This document shows positions 56,706-64,000 of a DNA stretch of 64,000 bases, piece after piece; within the stretch, counting starts at the first letter, position 1; each line of letters begins with the position of its first letter. A program made the translations under genes and the position numbers. Below the pieces are notes generated by a model that searched no databases, was not told the origin of the DNA, and saw only the letters and a program-made list of their open reading frames with translations. Source of the stretch: Mycoplasmataceae bacterium UBA3729. GTDB lineage: Bacteria > Bacillota_I > Bacilli_A > Mycoplasmatales > Mycoplasmoidaceae. Location: assembly GCA_002372615.1 (NCBI GenBank), contig DFHG01000009.1:1-64000 (forward strand). Direction: 5' to 3'.

Positions 56706-57559
56706 TATTTTATACCTTTTTGGATTTTTACAAGTGAAATGAGATTTTTCATTACCATCATTACAGTCATTGGGCCAACACCACCAGGAACTGGAGTAAT
56801 TGCTGCAACTTTTTCTTTTACAGATTCAAAATCTACATCACCACATACTTTTTTAGTAATAGGATCTCTATTAATTCCTACATCTATTACAACTACATTG
56901 TTGTTGAAATATTCACCATTAAAATATTTAGCTTTGCCAATAGCGGCAACTACTATGTCTGCCTGCTGGGTTATTTTTTTAATATTTTCTGTTTTAGAAT
57001 GGCAAATTGTAACAGTTGCATTTTCTAATAAGAATAATGCAGCTAATGGTTTGCCAACAATATTACTTCTCCCAATGATCACAACATGTTTCCCTGCTAT
57101 TTGAATATTAGAACGTTTAATTAATTCAATAACTGCCATTGGAGTACAACTTTTTAATACTACATCACTATATCTACATGTTCATAATTTACCAATGTTT
57201 TTCCAACAAAAACAGTCAACATCTTTGTTAGGTGAAATAGATTCAATAATTTTTTGTTCATTTATATGTTTAGGTATAGGTAATTGAACTAAAATTCCAT
57301 TTGTGTGTACATCATTATTAAGTTTTTTAATTTCATTAATTAATTGTTCTTCAGTAATATTTTCATTAAATTTAAGTAATTTAGTTTCACAATTTAAATC
57401 ACTCGCTAATTTTATTTTATTTCTTATATAAATATCACTACTAATATTTTCACCTACTTGAATAATTGTTAAAGTGGGTTTAAATCCTAATAAATTAATT
57501 TCTTTTTTGATTTCTTCTTTAATCAATAATGATATTGATTTACCATCAATTAGTTGCAT
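56705..57559 (-). CDS. folD: methylenetetrahydrofolate dehydrogenase/cyclohydrolase
   Basis: Interconverts one-carbon folates and supplies formyl-THF for initiator tRNA. The 284-residue protein has YIRNKIKLASDLNCE (catalytic Lys region), VQLPIPKHI, VVIIGRSNIVGKPLA and TPVPGGVGPMTV. A TGA Trp codon splits it under the standard code. It lies upstream of ispD on the same strand. Confidence 0.94.
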
Positions 57560-57595
57560 AATATTATTTTTATAATATTAATATCTTAAATTAAT

Positions 57596-58051
57596 ATGTT
57601 TTTAATAGGTAACTCCATTGATTATCATAAATTAGTTGAAAAAAGAAATTCCACTATTAAATTAGGCGGAGTTCCTATAAAAGTAAATTATCAAATTGTT
57701 GCGCATTCAGATGGTGATTTAATACTCCATGCTATTGCAAATGCTGTTTTAGGTGCTAAATCAAAAGAAGATATAGGAACATATTTTCCTGATACTAAAA
57801 AAAGTAATAAAAATATTAATTCAATTAAAATTTTAAAAAAAGCTTTATCTTTTTTAAATAAAAATGAATACATAAATAACATTGATTTAACTATTATTTG
57901 TGATAAAATTTTTTTAAAAAATCACATAAAAAAAATTAAAAATAATCTTATTAATTTATTAAAATGCACAAGAATTGCAATTAAAGCAACAAGATTTGAA
58001 GAAAATAAAGACTTAATTAGTTGCTACTGTTCGCTATTAATTAATAATTAA
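57596..58051 (+). CDS. ispF: 2-C-methyl-D-erythritol 2,4-cyclodiphosphate synthase
   Basis: Forms the cyclic diphosphate in the MEP pathway. The 151-residue protein keeps the zinc ligands in IDYHKLV (family DxH) and AHSDGDLILHAIANAVLGA, followed by DIGTYFPDT, and IAIKATRFEENKDL near the end. It is divergent from folD, with 36 bases between starts. ispD, ispE and ispF are thus neighbours but on different strands. Confidence 0.92.
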   Translation: MFLIGNSIDYHKLVEKRNSTIKLGGVPIKVNYQIVAHSDGDLILHAIANAVLGAKSKEDIGTYFPDTKKSNKNINSIKILKKALSFLNKNEYINNIDLTIICDKIFLKNHIKKIKNNLINLLKCTRIAIKATRFEENKDLISCYCSLLINN

Positions 58052-58171
58052 AAAAATTATTTTAATCTCTTTTGTTTTTGCTTATGTAATATATTGATAG
58101 TTATCAAATTATATTGTTCATAACTACTTGCACAAAAAAATTAATTAGTTTGCCAATATATATATATATAT

Positions 58172-58604
58172 ATGAATAAATTAGCTAAATTATTGTTTTT
58201 ACCTTGTGTTATATTAACAACAGTTACACCAACAATTTATTTAACAAGTTGTAAGAGTTATCCAAAATATATTAAAAATTTAAAGTTGAAGTAGAAAAAA
58301 AGTGCATCAAATCAAAAACAATCTATTTTTATATTACTTATGATTGTAGCATTAGTAGATTGAATAATTCTGCAGAAGGCATAAATGGTCCTAAATGTTT
58401 GCTTGCTTATGTCCCTAAATTTGATCGAAATTTAATTGGATGGTCAGAATTTGGTGGGCTTATTGAAGCAATAACAATAGATGGTACAATATATCATTCA
58501 ATACTTGTGGTTATATTTATTATGATGTTGGTTATGCAACTAAGATTAAAGAATTCATAATAGAAGATGTTATTCAATATGAATTTATAACTATCAATAG
58601 TTAA
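58172..58604 (+). pseudogene. broken lipoprotein gene
   Basis: The start codes for a signal peptide with lipobox YLTSC and then stops after 40 residues. Other frames continue with IYFYITYDCSISRLNNSAEG and GWSEFGGLIEAITIDGT, then FITINS before a stop. At least two frame changes are needed, so the gene is dead or needs frameshifting. No family is recognised. Confidence 0.6.
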
Positions 58605-58660
58605 TTAGTTGGTAAAATCTTTATATATAGAATTTTGTTTATAATATATGTAATATTAAA

Positions 58661-58727
58661 TTAATAGTTATTAATATGTGTAATAAAAAAGATATATAAT
58701 AGTTATTAATATGTGTAATAAAAAAAA
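58661..58727 (+). repeat. tandem duplication over the TM2-SHOCT start codon
   Basis: AATAGTTATTAATATGTGTA occurs at about 58663 and again about 35 bases later, each copy followed by ATAAAAAA. Both copies carry an ATG with the codons for MCNKK, but the first frame stops after a few codons. The second copy starts the gene. Confidence 0.7.
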
Positions 58728-59058
58728 TATAAAAAGTGGTCGTAGTGAAAAATCTTTTATAGTATGTGTATTATTAATGGTTTTTCTTGGTGGGTTTCAT
58801 CGTATATATGTTGGTAAAATTGGTACAGGTATTTTGTTTTTTCTTACATTTGGTGGATTAGGAATTTGATGATTGATAGATTTTATTTCAGTTCTTTCTG
58901 GTAAATTTACTGACAAAAATTGTCAAATTGTCAAAAATGATGTACATGAATTTTCTTCTAAAGAAGATAAACTTTTAAAGTTACATGAATTATATGAAAA
59001 GAAAATTATTACAAAACAAGAATATGAAGCAAGAAAAGATAAATTGTTAAAAGATTAA
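58711..59058 (+). CDS. TM2 and SHOCT domain membrane protein
   Basis: The 115-residue protein has a TM2 domain (VCVLLMVFLGGFHRIYVGKI, then GILFFLTFGGLGIWWLID) with two membrane helices. It ends in a SHOCT-like helix pair (LLKLHELYEKKIITKQEYEA). TM2 proteins are widespread membrane proteins of uncertain function; SHOCT segments are short domains often attached to membrane proteins. TGA codons encode the Trp pair. The start region is duplicated just upstream. Confidence 0.82.
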
Positions 59059-59073
59059 TTTATGTAACAAGAT

Positions 59074-60414
59074 TTATTTCTTATATGCTTTAATCAAGTA
59101 AGATTTATCTTCAAAATGTGTATGAAGAATTTCTTCAGATAATTTAGATCCAGGATGAGTTAAAAATTCATCATAGAGTGCAATAATTTCAGGATTTTTA
59201 TGGCATAAACGAACTTCCATTTGTTCATCTTCTTTATAAAGAGCATTCATTCGTTTTAGTCTTGTATCATTTATAAAAGGAATTTTGATTTTTGGTTGAC
59301 CACCACCTGAAATACATCCACCAATGCAATTCATTACTTCAATAAAATCATAATAAATTTCTTTATTTAATAGCTTATTAATAAGTTTAACAGCACTATT
59401 CATTCCGTTACATACTGCTACTTTTACTATTTTTCCATCGAAATCAACTTGAGTTTCTTTTATTCCATTCATTCCTCTAATTGAATTAAATACAAGTTTA
59501 TCTTTTGGTAAATCTTTATTTGTTGCAAAATAGTATGCTGTTCTTAATGCAGCTTCACAAACTCCCCCAGAAGCACCAAAAATTACACCTGCACTTGACC
59601 CTAATTGCATAGGAGAATCAAATTTACTTTCTAGTAAATTATTGACATCAATACTAAATTCTTTAATTAACATACCAAATTCACGTGTTGTGAGTATGTA
59701 ATCTGTATCTTTTTTAGAAATACTTAATTCTTTTCTATTTGCTTCAGATTTTTTAGCTGTACAAGGTGCTATTACAATATGAATAATATTTTTATTGTTA
59801 ATTTTATTAGCAAAATATGTTTTTATAATTGAAGATTGCATAGCAATTGGACTTTTTGCTGATGATAAATTATTCAATAATTGTGGATAAAATATTTCAC
59901 AATATTTTACTCAAGAAGGACAACAACTTGTGAATTGGGGTAAATTTGAATTATTTTTAATTCTATTTACAAGTTCCATAGCTTCTTCCATAATTGTTAA
60001 ATCAGCACCAAAAGTAATATCAAATACAAAATCAGCACCCATTTGTTTCAAAATAGTAGGAATTTTATTTTCTAAATTAGTGCCTACTGGAAATCCTAAT
60101 AGTTCTCCTAAAGCAACTCTAACAGCTGGTGCTATAGAAAAAATAATTTTCTTATCTTTTTTATTTTTTAATAAGTTTTTGATTTCTAAATATTGGTAAA
60201 TTTCATGGATAGCATTAGTAGGACAAATATTAGCACATTGACCACAATTTATACATATTGGTTCAATATTTGGATCTACTTTAAACATTTGTGCAATTGT
60301 CACATCATCTTTACAAACTTTTTTGCATAATCCACATGTGACACATTTAGTATCATCCTTTACTAAAGCATCATTATTTTTAGACATTAAAACTTCACGA
60401 TCATAATTTCTCAT
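59074..60414 (-). CDS. [FeFe]-hydrogenase
   Basis: The 446-residue enzyme reduces protons to H2 or oxidises H2, usually with ferredoxin. The N-terminus holds two [4Fe-4S] motifs (Cys24/27/30/34 and Cys54/57/60/64). The H-cluster motifs are TSCCPSW (Cys164, Cys165), APCTAKKSE (Cys218; the family usually has MPC) and VMNCIGGCISGGGQP (Cys363, Cys367). The Trp is a TGA codon, so the gene is split under the standard code but intact under the mollicute code. Domain content matches short monomeric hydrogenases. HydE, HydF and HydG maturases would be required but are not in the window. Confidence 0.93.
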
Positions 60415-60418
60415 AACA

Positions 60419-61012
60419 TTATTTTTGATAACTAAATAAAATAGCAGACATTAATGTGCAAATTTGTCAAGCTGACATTGCTAAAAGGAAACTACTAAAT
60501 GCTACACTATTCACTGGAATTAAATTAACACCATATGAAAGAATTAAGAAAGGTAGACATATTATTGCTGGTTTAATTATTAAACTTATGAAACCAACAA
60601 TAAAATAATTAATTTCTAAATTTTTATATAGTATTCTAAAAATTAGTATAAGACTAATATTTCCTAATCAAATAAAAGGCATCATATAACAACTATAAAT
60701 AAAAGGCATTGTTATTGTTGATATTAATCCGTTTGGTAAAGAGGATAGTGATGGTAACGCGCAAGAAATAAGTAATGGTAATAAATACTTGTGATTAATG
60801 GCCATCTTAATTAAAGTAATATTAACAATTGTTCCAACAAACAATTGACTATAGTTGCTAAAAAATGTATTTGGTAAAATATTATTCAAAATACTTGGTA
60901 ATATAATTGGCACAAAAAATAAAATTAAACAATTAGTTAAATAATGAATAATTTCCATTTGTGGAATCAATAAAGATGGTAATTTTTTTAATAAAAATTT
61001 GCTCTTGTTCAT
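60419..61012 (-). CDS. polytopic membrane protein next to the hydrogenase
   Basis: The 197-residue protein has about five or six hydrophobic segments and no soluble domain. The segment LFVGTIVNITLIKMAINHKY and the later MMPFIWLGNISLILIFRIL recall a small membrane family found in clostridia near hydrogenases and resembling ECF transporter substrate-binding components. The match is from memory and weak. A TGA codon encodes Trp. It is directly upstream of the hydrogenase in the same direction, so it is probably co-transcribed. Confidence 0.6.
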
Positions 61013-61046
61013 TGTTTTATAAATATTATAATAATCTAATTAATTT

Positions 61047-61904
61047 ATGAATAAACCAATTATAATTGAGGAAATTAGTAAAGCTAAACTTACTCAACCA
61101 ATAATTAAACAAATTTATGCATCAATTCTTGCAGGAATTTTGATTGGTATTGCTTATACAGCAACATATTTAGTTATTGTAAATACTGGCGCAAATAATG
61201 AAACTATTTCTATGCTTTATTCTTGACTTGGTTCAGCTATATTTGGTATTGGTTTACTTTCTTGTTTCATGTTAGGTGCAAATTTATTTACAGGCAATTG
61301 TGTTGGATTTGTCTGTTGTCTTCATAAAAAAATTAAATGAAAATGACTATTTATTAATTTATTCATTACATTTTTTGGTAATTATATTGGTTCTATTATT
61401 GTCGCTATCTTAATTTTTTTATTACCGGTATTTAGTGGTAGTGATGGCGAATGGTTTAAGATTAATCAAGTAACAATTAATTTTATTAACTTAATTTCTA
61501 AAAAAATTAATATGCCATTTTGACAAGTATTAATAGGCGGTATTTTTTGTAATATTTTGGTTATTGGATCACTTATTGCTTGAATTATATTTCAAAATAA
61601 AATAGCAAGTATTATTATTATTTTATTACTTATAGGCTTATTTACACTAACTGGATATCAACATATTGTTGCAAATATGTTTTCAACAACTTTAGCTTGA
61701 TTATTGACTACATTACCTAATCCAGATCATCTTGAATTTGTTAAATGAACAACTTCAGTTTATGGTAAATTGTTCTATAGTTGCTTTTTATTTACAACTA
61801 TTGGCAATTTTATTGGTGGTATTTTCTCACTTTGAATTTATTTAGCTATTAATGTACATAGTAGCAAGAAAACTAAGATAGATCCTCCATCAACATCTAA
61901 ATAA
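61047..61904 (+). CDS. formate/nitrite transporter family protein
   Basis: The 285-residue membrane channel carries FNT signatures: CFMLGANLFTGNCVGF, GGIFCNILVIGSLIAWI and LTGYQHIVANMFSTT (family GxxHxxANM). Six helices are expected. FNT proteins carry formate, nitrite or hydrosulfide; next to an anaerobic hydrogenase and a class III reductase, formate is the most likely substrate (inference). TATAAT lies 14 bases before the ATG. It is divergent from the hydrogenase operon. Many TGA Trp codons. Confidence 0.88.
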
Positions 61905-61969
61905 TTTATTTGTACTTGCAATTTGAATATTATTAGTATATATGCATATATGATAAAATAATATTTATA

Positions 61970-64000
<2,031 letters not shown>

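Noticed and set aside
59880..59889. DnaA-box-like TTGTGGATAA
   Set aside because: It lies inside the hydrogenase coding region, far from dnaA and without other boxes, so chance is the simplest reading.
59074..60414. Hydrogenase seen as two separate genes
   Set aside because: The break is a single TGA in the TSCCPSW motif, where Trp is expected; reading UGA as Trp gives one normal protein.

Overview
The window is a very AT-rich chromosome segment from a mollicute that reads UGA as tryptophan. Almost every long gene is interrupted by TGA codons that fall where its family has Trp, for example the Trp of the hydrogenase motif TSCCPSW and of trxA WCGPC. Lipoproteins with a bare lipobox, a reduced housekeeping gene set and no sign of cell-wall genes fit the Mycoplasmatales and relatives. 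The metabolism visible here is anaerobic, which is unusual for that group: a class III ribonucleotide reductase with its activase, an [FeFe]-hydrogenase, a ferredoxin-NADP reductase type flavoprotein, a formate/nitrite-type transporter and phosphate acetyltransferase. Surface proteins resemble those of gut bacteria (BspA-like repeats), so an animal gut symbiont is a reasonable inference. I cannot name the species.

Layout. 1-922: tRNA cluster (Arg, Pro, Met, Ile2, Ser, fMet, Asp, Phe). 1038-5429: threonine dehydratase, cysS, and a 5'-nucleotidase lipoprotein. 5525-9246: a decayed IS256/IS1249-like element and a divergent pair of BspA-like lipoproteins. 9382-18164: tdk, coaX-coaD, pta, pheS-pheT, nrdD-nrdG. 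18226-18441: a small separate gene carrying the glycyl-radical tail that nrdD lacks. 18996-22925: rpmG, a greatly enlarged secE, nusG, argS and a DUF2188-like protein. 23049-24279: IS30 remnant. 24360-27098: a 912-residue lipoprotein. 27281-29810: tRNA-Ser, a small membrane protein and a two-gene restriction-modification system. 29934-31180: rplT-rpmI-infC with an attenuator-like leader. 31180-34580: decaying lipoprotein and serine-dehydratase region. 34707-42229: gyrB-gyrA, topA-dprA. 42311-49117: trxA, ftsH, hpt, FNR-like flavoprotein, miaA, hemW, lipoprotein. 49114-54472: replication-origin neighbourhood (ychF-dnaN-dnaA on the minus strand; rpmH-rnpA-yidC on the plus strand). 54472-58051: rsmA, ispE, ispD, folD, ispF. 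58172-64000: broken lipoprotein, TM2-SHOCT protein, [FeFe]-hydrogenase, two transport-like membrane proteins, an LPG-synthase/flippase-like membrane protein and the start of gltX.

How the genes could work together (inference): the flavoprotein could pass electrons between NAD(P)H and ferredoxin. Ferredoxin would feed the hydrogenase, the radical activase NrdG and the iron-sulfur steps of the MEP isoprenoid pathway, three genes of which (ispD, ispE, ispF) lie here. Acetyl-CoA is turned over by Pta, and coaX-coaD supply CoA. The most interesting observation is the class III ribonucleotide reductase: its catalytic chain ends just after the first CxxC, and the second CxxC plus the RITGYLS glycyl-radical loop are encoded as a free-standing 71-residue protein downstream of nrdG.
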